A DNA stretch of 14,516 bases, taken from contig JAJRVC010000131.1 in NCBI GenBank assembly GCA_024277475.1, forward strand, positions 1 to 14,516. Reading direction: 5' to 3'. This DNA comes from Deltaproteobacteria bacterium (lineage in GTDB: Bacteria; Desulfobacterota; Desulfobacteria; Desulfobacterales; JAFDCJ01). Position numbers and translations under genes: made by a program. Below the pieces are notes generated by a model that was not told the DNA's origin, did no database searches, and saw nothing but the letters and a program-made list of their open reading frames with translations. Shown piece after piece: positions 6,926-14,137 of this stretch; the first letter of the stretch is position 1; every line of letters starts with the position of its first letter.

Positions 6926-7756
6926 ATGACGAAAATAAGTGATAAAGATATCAATGCCCGGATCATTGAGCAGGCGATAAATTTGGGTGCCTCGGTAGCA
7001 GGAATTGCAAATGTTGCGGCACTTAAAAATTCTCCATCGCATTTCGTATTTGGAAAGCTTGACAGGTATAATGGCGTGGGCTCAAAGGACTCCGGAAATG
7101 GTGCGGCCGGACAAATTGCCTGGCCGGATAATGCCCGATCTGCTGTCGTGGTTGGTGTGGAACATCCCGAAGATAAACCGGAATTGGACTGGTGGCAGGA
7201 CGGGTTGCAGGGAGGTACGTCCGGCAACAGAATACTGATGGACATTAATTCCAGGCTATCTGCCTGGCTGGAAAAAGAAATGGGGTATAAAACCCACAAG
7301 TTGCCCTATTATATTGAAAACGGAAGGATTTTTCTCAAAGATGCAGCCGTCATGGCCGGTTTGGGATCTATCGGTAAAAATAATTTGTTTGTAAATCCGA
7401 CCTATGGGCCCAGGGTTCGTCTGCGTGCCATCCTTTTGGATGCGGAGCTACCGTCAACAGGCGCCGTGGAATTCAATCCGTGCAAGGGCTGCGACATGCC
7501 GTGCAGGACCGCTTGCCCACAGGCGGCATTTCAAAAAATGATTTATCGCATAACTGAACTCGGGCTTGATGAACTGCCGGGCCGCAGCGGCGTTTACAGC
7601 AGGCACTTGTGCAATCATCAGATGGAGATGGATATCAGCAATTGCGAAAACATCGAGGTTAGGGAACACGATAGACCCGCCAAATTGATTAGATACTGCC
7701 GGCTGTGTGAGTTTTCCTGCCCGGTCGGTAAGGTACAAATCTCGTTGAATAGTTGA
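6926..7756 (+). CDS. QueG-like double [4Fe-4S] protein, short form
   Basis: A 276-residue iron-sulfur protein related to epoxyqueuosine reductase QueG and to reductive-dehalogenase-like corrinoid enzymes. The segment AAVMAGLGSIGKNNLF (140-155) matches the QueG core that packs against the cofactor. Two ferredoxin-type cluster motifs follow: C186xxC189xxxC193xxxC197P and C258xxC261xxxC265P. The protein is roughly 100 residues shorter than QueG and lacks its C-terminal HEAT-repeat region for tRNA binding, so a role in queuosine synthesis is doubtful. An electron-transfer or corrinoid-dependent role is possible. I chose ATG 6926 because AGGTGG (6912-6917) is 8 bases upstream; the in-frame GTG at 6914 lies inside that site. 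A candidate promoter overlaps the end of the MBL gene. Confidence 0.85.
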   Translation: MTKISDKDINARIIEQAINLGASVAGIANVAALKNSPSHFVFGKLDRYNGVGSKDSGNGAAGQIAWPDNARSAVVVGVEHPEDKPELDWWQDGLQGGTSGNRILMDINSRLSAWLEKEMGYKTHKLPYYIENGRIFLKDAAVMAGLGSIGKNNLFVNPTYGPRVRLRAILLDAELPSTGAVEFNPCKGCDMPCRTACPQAAFQKMIYRITELGLDELPGRSGVYSRHLCNHQMEMDISNCENIEVREHDRPAKLIRYCRLCEFSCPVGKVQISLNS

Positions 7757-7813
7757 CTGATTGAATAGATTCTTATTAATTATTTCTTTGCATTTTATGG
7801 AAAAACCTTTTTT

Positions 7814-7885
7814 ATCACGAAAACACGAAAGTTGGAAAGCACGAAATTTAGGTCAACTTTTTTCGTGTTTTCGTAATTTCGTGAT
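7814..7885. repeat. imperfect inverted repeat, CACGAAA/TTTCGTG type
   Basis: CGAAAACACGAAAGTTG (7818-7834) pairs with CAAC (7854-7857) and TTTCGTGTTTTCG (7861-7873), with a three-base bulge. A second pairing, ATCACGAAA (7814-7822) with TTTCGTGAT (7877-7885), is an alternative register. On the plus strand it is followed by a T-rich stretch (TTAATTTTTCTG), so it may end transcription from the QueG-like gene 57 bases upstream. It lies between convergent genes. Multiple CACGAAA units suggest a dispersed repeat. Confidence 0.6.
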
Positions 7886-7906
7886 TAATTTTTCTGTTTG
7901 GTCACG

Positions 7907-7922
7907 GCTTATCCGGGTTAAG
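7907..7922 (+). repeat. intergenic short repeat, copy 3 (GCTTATCCGGGTTAAG)
   Basis: Third and most divergent copy of the GCTTRTCCGGGTTRRG motif, between the QueG-like gene and the end of the convergent sigma-54 activator gene. Like the others it is non-coding and on the plus strand. Confidence 0.35.
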
Positions 7923-7997
7923 TAATCTATAGTCATCAATTCAGTATGTTACGATTAAAGGATATGGCATTAAGCGGGGATAAATGAAATTCAACGG

Positions 7998-9857
7998 TTA
8001 TCCGTCCGATCGAACCTTGCGGGCCTCTTTCAGCTTTTTGTAAACGGTGTTTCGCGAAATGCCGAGTTCGCGTGATACGGCGGATATATTGCCCTTGCAT
8101 TGTTTATAGGCAACGCGAATGATTTCCAGTTCCCGGTCGGCCAGGTTTCTGGGCTGGGGCTCTCCGCTCGTATCTGAAGTCTGCGTTGAGAGCATCGAAA
8201 GTATGTCTTCAGTGCGTATTTTTCCGCTTTCACAGGCAATCAACAGGCGGGTCAGCAGCCCTTTCAGCTGCCGGATATTCCCCGGCCAGCTGTAAGCTTC
8301 CAACAGGCGCAGAGCAGCCGGCTCCAGCTTGAGAGGATGTTGCAAAGTATCGAGGATGGCTTCTATAATTTTATGAAAGTCCCGGCGTTTACGCAGGGGG
8401 GGCAAATACACCTCCACCGTGTTGATCCGGTACAGCAAATCCGGCCGGAATTCAACTTTACGTTCCTTGCCGGTCAGTACGGTGTTGGTGGCGGAGATCA
8501 GCTGTATGTCCAGTTGAATTTCAGTGGTTTTACCAACCGGACGAATTTCCATCCTGTCCAGGAAACGCAGCAACTTGGCCTGGACCTGAGCCGGCATAAC
8601 TCCAATCTCATCCAGAAAAAGGGTGCCTTTGTTGGCCTGACCGGCAAGCCCCTTTGATCCGCCCCGGACGGCACCGGTAAAGGCCCCGTCCTGATGGCCA
8701 AAAAGTTCGGATTCAATCAGCGTTTCAGGAAGGGCGGCGCAGTTGACGGCGACAAAATCACCTTTCCGGTTGCTGACGGCATGGGCATAGCGGGCCATTA
8801 ACTCTTTGCCGGTTCCGGTTTCGCCTCTTATCAGAATAGGCACATTCAATTCAACGGCACGCCTGATCATGTGCATTGCCGATTTTACAGCCGGATCGTG
8901 GCTGGTCATGAACATGTCCCGGCCTGCCGTGCGAGAAGAGCGGACAGGTGCTGGCGATAGGGTCAATTTGCGGGCGTGGTAGTTGAAGGCTCTGACGGCA
9001 AAGGAACTGCCCTCCATGTCGGTGAGATAAATCGATCTTGCACCCGGCAGCCGGTCCAGGAACTCCCTGAAAGGTGTACGAAAAATCTCGTCGAAATGAA
9101 TCTTCACTCCTGCAGGCAGATCCTGCAAATACAGCTGGGCTCGGCCATTGGATTCTTCAAGAAAACCGTCTTCGTTGAAAGCCAGCATAGCGGATTGCAG
9201 GGTACCTAAAAATTCGCGCCGGTTATGAAGTTCGAAAATGAAGTTGCCTTTATGGCGGTCTCGGAATAAACCGTTTTCAATGGTGATACATGACATTGCG
9301 ACCAGGGCCAGGGTATGGTATTGGCGTGAGCGGCAATCGGAGGTGGCATCTATGATTCCTGCCAATTCGCCATTTCGTCCCAAAATCGGGACGGCTGCGC
9401 AGGTCAGGTCCGTATAGGCCTTAAAATAATGTTCATCGCCGTGTACGATAGCAGGTTTTTGCGTGACCGCAACCATGCCCAATGCGTTGGTGCCGTTGAT
9501 TTCTTCCTGCCAAATGAATCCTGGAAGTGTCCTGCCTGAGTTGTTGGTAGCGATGGATCCATCGACAATGCGATCAAGAATCACACCGGCGCTGTCAGCG
9601 AAAATGATGATGAAATTTGACCCCGCAATCTGACGGTGGAGGTTTTCCATCTCCAGTTTGGCCTGTCGGCGCACCAAGCCCTTTTCCTCTCTACGGTTTT
9701 TTAAATCGGCGGCACTGATCTGGATCTGTTCGGGATAACCGAACGGATCGAGACCGGTGTCGAAACAGCGTTGCCAGGATATTCGTATTTCAGAGCTGGA
9801 AAATCTGGCCGGAACGGTTCCTTCACGGGCCAGGAAGGTACGGGCGTTTTCCCTCAT
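7998..9857 (-). CDS. AcoR-like sigma-54-dependent transcriptional activator
   Basis: A 619-residue enhancer-binding protein that activates sigma-54 RNA polymerase. The N-terminal part (about 20-200) is an AcoR/DhaR-type GAF sensor region (SSEIRISWQRC, then WQEEINGTNALG). A PAS-like linker domain lies at about 205-300. The AAA+ domain has Walker A GETGTGKE (345-352), the sigma-54 contact loop GAFTGA (391-396), Walker B GTLFLDEIG (411-419) and FRPDLLYRI (470-478). The C-terminal Fis-type HTH is at about 573-612 (NISAVSRELGISRNTVYKKL). With an intact GAFTGA loop it should be a true sigma-54 activator. It has no receiver domain, so it probably senses a small molecule directly. A GGAG site (9867-9870) lies 9 bases before the start. 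It is divergent from the dehydrogenase/ABC operon, whose -24/-12 promoter makes it the natural target. Confidence 0.95.
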   Translation of the reverse strand: MRENARTFLAREGTVPARFSSSEIRISWQRCFDTGLDPFGYPEQIQISAADLKNRREEKGLVRRQAKLEMENLHRQIAGSNFIIIFADSAGVILDRIVDGSIATNNSGRTLPGFIWQEEINGTNALGMVAVTQKPAIVHGDEHYFKAYTDLTCAAVPILGRNGELAGIIDATSDCRSRQYHTLALVAMSCITIENGLFRDRHKGNFIFELHNRREFLGTLQSAMLAFNEDGFLEESNGRAQLYLQDLPAGVKIHFDEIFRTPFREFLDRLPGARSIYLTDMEGSSFAVRAFNYHARKLTLSPAPVRSSRTAGRDMFMTSHDPAVKSAMHMIRRAVELNVPILIRGETGTGKELMARYAHAVSNRKGDFVAVNCAALPETLIESELFGHQDGAFTGAVRGGSKGLAGQANKGTLFLDEIGVMPAQVQAKLLRFLDRMEIRPVGKTTEIQLDIQLISATNTVLTGKERKVEFRPDLLYRINTVEVYLPPLRKRRDFHKIIEAILDTLQHPLKLEPAALRLLEAYSWPGNIRQLKGLLTRLLIACESGKIRTEDILSMLSTQTSDTSGEPQPRNLADRELEIIRVAYKQCKGNISAVSRELGISRNTVYKKLKEARKVRSDG

Positions 9858-9974
9858 CGGTTTGTTCTCCAGGTAGCTGAAACTTTTTGTCCATTTCGGA
9901 CGTCAGCGTTCAAGGCGGGCAGGGGACGATGCACGCGGACAGGCAAATCTTCACCTGTATAAGTATGCGTTTAC

Positions 9975-9993
9975 GGGTTCAAATTTTGAACCC
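9975..9993. promoter_or_regulatory. 19-bp perfect palindrome, candidate operator
   Basis: GGGTTCAAA (9975-9983) and TTTGAACCC (9985-9993) are exact reverse complements around one central base. The site is 118 bases upstream of the activator start codon. It sits just downstream of the weak minus-strand promoter, a position suited to autoregulation. It could instead bind an unrelated regulator. Confidence 0.5.
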
Positions 9994-10001
9994 TTGAACG
10001 G

Positions 10002-10030
10002 TAATTAAAATTTTATAACAAAATTGTCAA
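10002..10030 (-). promoter_or_regulatory. weak candidate promoter for the activator gene
   Basis: Reading the minus strand, TTGACA (10025-10030) is followed by 17 bases and TAATTA (10002-10007). The -35 is perfect but the -10 matches only 2 of 6 positions, so this is tentative. Initiation would fall at about 9995, at the edge of the 19-bp palindrome. Confidence 0.25.
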
Positions 10031-10067
10031 GTTAATAAAAACGGGAGGGATAGGATCTCCCCCCCCC

Positions 10068-10260
10068 ATAGCCGTCAGGCTAAGGACATAGTTTCACAAA
10101 TATGGTGACGTAAATATTACTGCTAATATGTCTTGGAATTTTGAGATTTATTTGACCCAATTTTAAGATCGGGTGGTGCTTTGAATTTGGTATTTCTTTT
10201 TCATTTGCCGCTCAATACCTTTAAATGACTATCGGTAGTAAGGCTTAGCTTGACGGCCAT
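10068..10260. repeat. 193-bp MITE-like segment with terminal inverted repeats
   Basis: The left end, ATAGCCGTCAGGCTAAG (10068-10084), and the reverse complement of the right end (10244-10260), ATGGCCGTCAAGCTAAG, match at 15 of 17 positions. The interior is AT-rich and non-coding. No clear target-site duplication is visible, although both flanks are C-rich. It may be a miniature transposable element or an insertion-sequence remnant within the regulatory region. Confidence 0.4.
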
Positions 10261-10278
10261 TCCCTCCGCCTCAGCATG

Positions 10279-10328
10279 TGTTCATTTTTTTAACAATTGT
10301 TCCCGATGACTGTTCATTTATTCAACAC
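10279..10328 (+). promoter_or_regulatory. two tandem dyads, candidate activator-binding sites
   Basis: Two sites, TGTTCATTTTTTTAACA (10279-10295) and TGTTCATTTATTCAACA (10311-10327), share 15 of 17 positions and the form TGTTNA-N5-TNAACA. They are 32 bases apart, close to three helical turns, so both lie on the same DNA face. They sit about 103-135 bases upstream of the -24 element, the usual distance for sigma-54 enhancer sites. The adjacent Fis-type activator is the obvious candidate ligand, which is inference. Confidence 0.55.
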
Positions 10329-10412
10329 TCCGGGAGATACACTGTGACGGATTGATGGTGCTGTTTCAAGAACTGTCGGTTTTTAAGTGAATGGATATTT
10401 TTTGTTTAATTC

Positions 10413-10428
10413 CGGCACACAAATTGCT
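10413..10428 (+). promoter_or_regulatory. sigma-54 (-24/-12) promoter
   Basis: CGGCACACAAATTGCT matches the consensus TGGCACG-N4-TTGCW, with GG at 10414-10415 and GC at 10426-10427 in exact register. Transcription would start near 10438-10440, about 100 bases before the dehydrogenase start. Its location opposite a gene for a sigma-54 activator strongly supports it. Confidence 0.75.
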
Positions 10429-10540
10429 GGGTTGCAGGAGAAGCGGCTTAAGCTCCGATTTGCATACATTCGGCGATTCGGATCGATAGAAACGCAATAC
10501 ATATTTCAAACCACGCAATGTTTTACTGGAAAGATTTTGT

Positions 10541-11584
10541 ATGAAGGCGGCACAGTTGCACCAATTCGATGAATTACTGAGCGGATCTGAGTGGCTGGTT
10601 TACGAGGATATTCGCGAACCTATCATCGAAAAACCAACGGATGTTATTGTTAGAATCGGAGGTGCCGGTGTCTGTGGCACGGATCTTGAGCTGATTAAAG
10701 GGATGTGGTGCAACCAGATGCACATTGAGTTGCCGATGGTACTGGGACATGAAAACGCCGGGTGGGTGGAAGAAATCGGTGCTTCGGTGGAATCCGTTAA
10801 AGTGGGCGATCCGGTGATTGCGCACCCGATGGGAGATGCAGATTTAACAGTCCCTGATTCCGAAAACGACAGACGGCCTGACGTGCGTGGCTTTTATCCG
10901 GGGTTTAACCGCCATGGCGGATTTGCGGAGTATATGCTAACCGAAGAACGCATGCTCGTAAGGCTTCCGTCCCATCTCTCCCCTATGGATATTGCTCCTT
11001 TGGCCGATGCCGGGCTGACCGCATACAGTGCAGCCCGCAAGGCTTCAGAACATCTGGTCCCCGGGCATTGTACCCTTGTTCTCGGTGCAGGCGGTCTCGG
11101 ACACGTGGGGATACAGGCGCTCAGGGCGCTCAGCGCAACCGAAATAATTGCGGTGGACAAGTCGGAGGCTGCTCTTGATCTTGCCCGTCAGGTCGGGGCA
11201 CATTATACATTTATTGCAGATGAACAATACACCGGTAAAATTATGGTGTTGACTGAGGGGCGGGGAGTTGATGTGGTGATCGACTTCGTAGGGAAAAACG
11301 GTACGGTAGAGCGAGGATTGTCGGTAACCAAACGAGGCGGACATTATTATCTGGTCGGCTACGGGGGAGAGTTGTCGATTTCTACTCTGGAGTTGGTTTT
11401 GTCAAAAAAAACTATCGTGGGCATCCTGGGGGGCACCCTATCGGAACTGCGGGAACTGATCACGATGGTTGATCGCGGCCTGGTCTCATTGACTACCCGG
11501 GAATACTCCCTGAGTGATGCGAACCAAGCTCTGCGGCACCTTTTAGAGGGCAGGAATAGCGGCCGGTCGGTCCTAATTCCTTAA
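10541..11584 (+). CDS. zinc-type medium-chain alcohol/polyol dehydrogenase
   Basis: A 347-residue NAD(P)-dependent oxidoreductase of the zinc MDR family. The catalytic zinc ligands are visible as Cys45 (GVCGTD), His70-Glu71 (GHEN) and probably Asp156 (LADAGLTAY). The Rossmann motif is GAGGLG (182-187), and Asp206 (AVDKSE) at the end of the next strand favours NAD over NADP. The four-cysteine structural zinc lobe usual after about residue 95 is absent; the region reads HPMGDADLTVPDSENDRR. It is the first gene after the sigma-54 promoter and lies 32 bases upstream of the solute-binding protein gene, so it probably oxidises the imported compound or a product of it. The ribosome binding site is modest (GGAAAG, 10528-10533). 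The substrate is unknown; a sugar alcohol or other secondary alcohol is inferred from context. Confidence 0.93.
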   Translation: MKAAQLHQFDELLSGSEWLVYEDIREPIIEKPTDVIVRIGGAGVCGTDLELIKGMWCNQMHIELPMVLGHENAGWVEEIGASVESVKVGDPVIAHPMGDADLTVPDSENDRRPDVRGFYPGFNRHGGFAEYMLTEERMLVRLPSHLSPMDIAPLADAGLTAYSAARKASEHLVPGHCTLVLGAGGLGHVGIQALRALSATEIIAVDKSEAALDLARQVGAHYTFIADEQYTGKIMVLTEGRGVDVVIDFVGKNGTVERGLSVTKRGGHYYLVGYGGELSISTLELVLSKKTIVGILGGTLSELRELITMVDRGLVSLTTREYSLSDANQALRHLLEGRNSGRSVLIP

Positions 11585-11616
11585 ATTACTAACTTTTTCA
11601 AAAATAGGAGGAAACG

Positions 11617-13143
11617 ATGAAACATTATTTCAAATTTTCGATTGCGATCATTTTACTGGTTGCGAGCAGTTTCGCGGTGCAGGCGGCAGACTACACCAAA
11701 TATGGTATCGAGGAGGATGTGCCTGGAGCCTGTTCCTTTGAAGCCATCGACGCTAAAGATTACTCCGGCCGAACACTCAATATCATCACCCATGCAGTCC
11801 CGGTCATGGGAGAACCGACGGCGTTGCACGCCAAACAATTTGAAGAGTTGACCGGTGCCAAGGTTAACGTGGTGCATGTGCCTTTCGGCGATTTGTTCCA
11901 GCGGATCATGATACCCTTTCAGACAGGCCAGGATGCCTACGACGTTTTGTTTTACGGATCCCTCTGGATTGGTGATTTCAATAATTATCTTGCGCCCGTT
12001 CCTGAGAAATACCTCAATACGAAAAGTATGCAGGACGTTACGGTCAACTACAAAGGTGTGGCCACCTGGGGCGACACGATGATCCAGTTCCCGGTGGACG
12101 GCGACCGCCACTATCTGAAATATCGCACTGATATTTTCGATAACCCAAAAATGCAGGCACGCTACAAGAAAGATACCGGCAAAGACTTGCATGTCCCGGC
12201 TACCTGGGAAGAATACAACAAAATTGCCATTTATTTTTCCGGCTGGGATTGGGACGGCAACGGAAAGCCAAATTTCGGCAGCGCCGAAGTTGCCAAACGT
12301 GATGACCTGATGTTCTCGGCTTTTATCAGCCGGGTTGCGCCTTACGCCAAACATCCCGACGTTAAAGGAGGCTTTTTTTTCGACCTTGAAACCATGGAGC
12401 CACTGGTGAACACGCCTGGCTGGGTACGCGGACTCGAACTTTTTGTCGAAGCCCAGAAAGCTTTCCCTCCCGGCGGCAACAACTTTGGGCTTGGTGATGA
12501 AATTTTTTCATTCGGCGGCGGCCAAACGCTGATGAGCTACAGCTGGGACGATGCTTTCATCCAGGCGATGGAAAAAGGCAGCCCCATCCGCAACAAAGTT
12601 GCTGCAGCCCCCTTGCCGGGCGCCGCTGAAGTCTGGAACCGCAAAACCGGGAAATGGGACAAGTTCGATACACCGAGCCGGGCACCTTACATCACCTGGG
12701 GCTGGACTTCGGCCGTTTCAAAGATGTCCAAGAACAAAGACATGGCTTTCGACTACCTCTGTTTCTTCAGCAACCAGGCCAACACCCTGCACGATCTGCA
12801 AATCGGTCGTTTCGGTGTAAACCCATACCGCACCACCCACTTCGATGTCAATTTCTGGGTCGATAAATTGGGCTGGGATAAGAAAACGGCCAGCAGCTAT
12901 GTGAAGACACTGTCCGATATGGATAAGAGCAAGAACCGTGTCTTCGACCTGCGGGTTCCCGGTGTCGGTCAATTCATGTCATCCATGGCGGCCGGTGTTT
13001 CGAAGGCTCTTGCCGGACAGGAGACACCCCAGAAAGCACTCGACGGTGTCGCTGCGGAATGGCGGCAAATCGTCGATCGTATCGGTAAGGATAGGGTGCG
13101 CGACGCATACAAGAACGTCGTCGCCCTCGAAGACAATTTGTAG
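11617..13143 (+). CDS. periplasmic sugar/polyol-type ABC solute-binding protein
   Basis: A 508-residue extracellular solute-binding protein of the family-1 (MalE-like) type. A signal peptide is clear (MKHYFKFSIAIILLVASSFA), with probable cleavage after VQA at residue 23. The mature protein begins with a fold typical of CUT1 binding proteins (RTLNIITHAVPVMGEPTALH, FEELTGAKVNVVHVPFGDL). It is longer than the usual 400-450 residues. An acidic loop, DWDGNGKPNFGS (211-222), resembles an EF-hand-like calcium site. The binding half is rich in Trp and Tyr, as expected for carbohydrate ligands. A strong AGGAGG-type site (TAGGAGGAAACG) precedes the ATG. The two permeases follow after a GC-rich hairpin, which would leave this subunit in excess. 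Ligand identity cannot be read from the sequence. Confidence 0.93.
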   Translation: MKHYFKFSIAIILLVASSFAVQAADYTKYGIEEDVPGACSFEAIDAKDYSGRTLNIITHAVPVMGEPTALHAKQFEELTGAKVNVVHVPFGDLFQRIMIPFQTGQDAYDVLFYGSLWIGDFNNYLAPVPEKYLNTKSMQDVTVNYKGVATWGDTMIQFPVDGDRHYLKYRTDIFDNPKMQARYKKDTGKDLHVPATWEEYNKIAIYFSGWDWDGNGKPNFGSAEVAKRDDLMFSAFISRVAPYAKHPDVKGGFFFDLETMEPLVNTPGWVRGLELFVEAQKAFPPGGNNFGLGDEIFSFGGGQTLMSYSWDDAFIQAMEKGSPIRNKVAAAPLPGAAEVWNRKTGKWDKFDTPSRAPYITWGWTSAVSKMSKNKDMAFDYLCFFSNQANTLHDLQIGRFGVNPYRTTHFDVNFWVDKLGWDKKTASSYVKTLSDMDKSKNRVFDLRVPGVGQFMSSMAAGVSKALAGQETPQKALDGVAAEWRQIVDRIGKDRVRDAYKNVVALEDNL

Positions 13144-13165
13144 CAGTGAAAACTTGAAAACAGGG

Positions 13166-13198
13166 CCGGCCGCAGCCAGAACCCTGCGGCCGGATTTT
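13166..13198 (+). terminator. hairpin after the binding-protein gene, probable attenuator
   Basis: CCGGCCGCAG (13166-13175) and CTGCGGCCGG (13184-13193) form a perfect 10-bp GC-rich stem with an 8-base loop, followed by ATTTT. The short T-run suggests partial termination or protection of the upstream mRNA rather than full termination. It lies in the 124-base gap between binding protein and permease, where such hairpins often keep the binding protein more abundant. Confidence 0.6.
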
Positions 13199-13267
13199 GC
13201 AGGATTAGGGACTGTCTCGCGGTTGCTCGCCTTGAAGTCGATCAAATTGTAACATTTCAGAGGTGCT

Positions 13268-14134
13268 ATGCTGAAATTGAATCACAAACATTTTTTTTTG
13301 CTCCCCGGACTTATTGTTCTGATTTCCATTATTATATTTCCCCTGCTATTCACCCTGCGGGTCAGTTTCTCAAGTTGGGATGTCGTCAAACCCGGACTCG
13401 ACTGGATAGGAGCAAAGAACTACGTCCGTTTGTTTGTGGACATGCGGTTCTGGGAATCACTGATACGGCTGAGCATGATGGCCGTCGGTTCGGTTCTGAT
13501 ACAGTACGCTATCGGATTCGGTCTGGCACTTCTGGTTTGGCGAGATATCATCCTCAAGCGTTTCGTCCGCGTCCTTTTTCTCATACCGATGATGACAACA
13601 CCGGTCATTATGTCGGTCATCTGGCGAACTATCCTGCATGAGTCCTTGGGTCCGGCCAACGATATTGTTCAATTGTTCGGCTTTGAACCGCTGACCTGGC
13701 TTTCTAGCGGCCGTATGGCGATGGTGAGCGTTATTACCGTAGAGGTCTGGCAGTGGACGCCCTTCATGTTCCTCCTGCTCCTGGCGGGATTGTTATCGCT
13801 GCCGAATGAACCCTACATGGCGGCAGCCATCGACGGTGCCGGACCTTTTCGTACTTTTTTCAGTGTGACCTTCCCCCTGATGGCACCCATCTCTATCGGC
13901 GCGATTCTGATCCGGTTGATCGAGGCTTCGAAGCTTATGGAAACCGTTTACGTCCTAACCTCAGGTGGTCCCGGAACCGCGACCGAAACAAGCAGTTATT
14001 ACATCTACATACGGGGGATGCGGGACTACCAGATCGGATATGCGGCATCACTTTCACTGACCTACCTTGTGATCATGATCATCAGCCTTACGATCATTGC
14101 CAAGGTTCTGACATACAAATTTGCACGGAATTAG
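13268..14134 (+). CDS. ABC transporter permease, MalF/UgpA type
   Basis: A 288-residue inner-membrane permease of a CUT1 sugar-type importer with about six hydrophobic segments. The cytoplasmic EAA loop that docks on the ATPase is at residues 181-203: EPYMAAAIDGAGPFRTFFSV, followed by TFPLMAP. The order after the binding protein and before a second permease is standard for this family, which works as a heterodimer. AGAGG (13259-13263) lies 4 bases before the ATG. The stop is 3 bases before the next start, so the two permeases are translationally coupled. A further sign of the carbohydrate class is the SGGPGTATET segment near residue 235, conserved in MalF-like subunits. Confidence 0.94.
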   Translation: MLKLNHKHFFLLPGLIVLISIIIFPLLFTLRVSFSSWDVVKPGLDWIGAKNYVRLFVDMRFWESLIRLSMMAVGSVLIQYAIGFGLALLVWRDIILKRFVRVLFLIPMMTTPVIMSVIWRTILHESLGPANDIVQLFGFEPLTWLSSGRMAMVSVITVEVWQWTPFMFLLLLAGLLSLPNEPYMAAAIDGAGPFRTFFSVTFPLMAPISIGAILIRLIEASKLMETVYVLTSGGPGTATETSSYYIYIRGMRDYQIGYAASLSLTYLVIMIISLTIIAKVLTYKFARN

Positions 14135-14137
14135 CTT

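Larger units (their letters stand above)
9858..10540. other. 683-base divergent regulatory region
   Basis: No credible gene is present between the activator and dehydrogenase genes. From left to right the region holds a 19-bp palindrome (9975-9993), a weak minus-strand promoter (10002-10030), a C9 tract (10059-10067), a 193-bp segment with inverted ends (10068-10260), two TGTT-N9-AACA dyads (10279-10327) and a -24/-12 promoter (10413-10428). A leader of about 100 bases then runs to the dehydrogenase start. A 61-codon open frame across the promoter (10387-10572) is treated as chance. Confidence 0.7.

Noticed and set aside
10059..10067. C9 homopolymer tract, considered as a phase-variable switch
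   Set aside because: It is far from both the -24/-12 promoter and the activator start codon and outside any reading frame, so length changes have no evident effect.
10387..10572. 61-codon plus-strand open frame upstream of the dehydrogenase
   Set aside because: It overlaps the -24/-12 promoter and the dehydrogenase start, begins with a GTG without a ribosome binding site, and its peptide shows no domain-like pattern.
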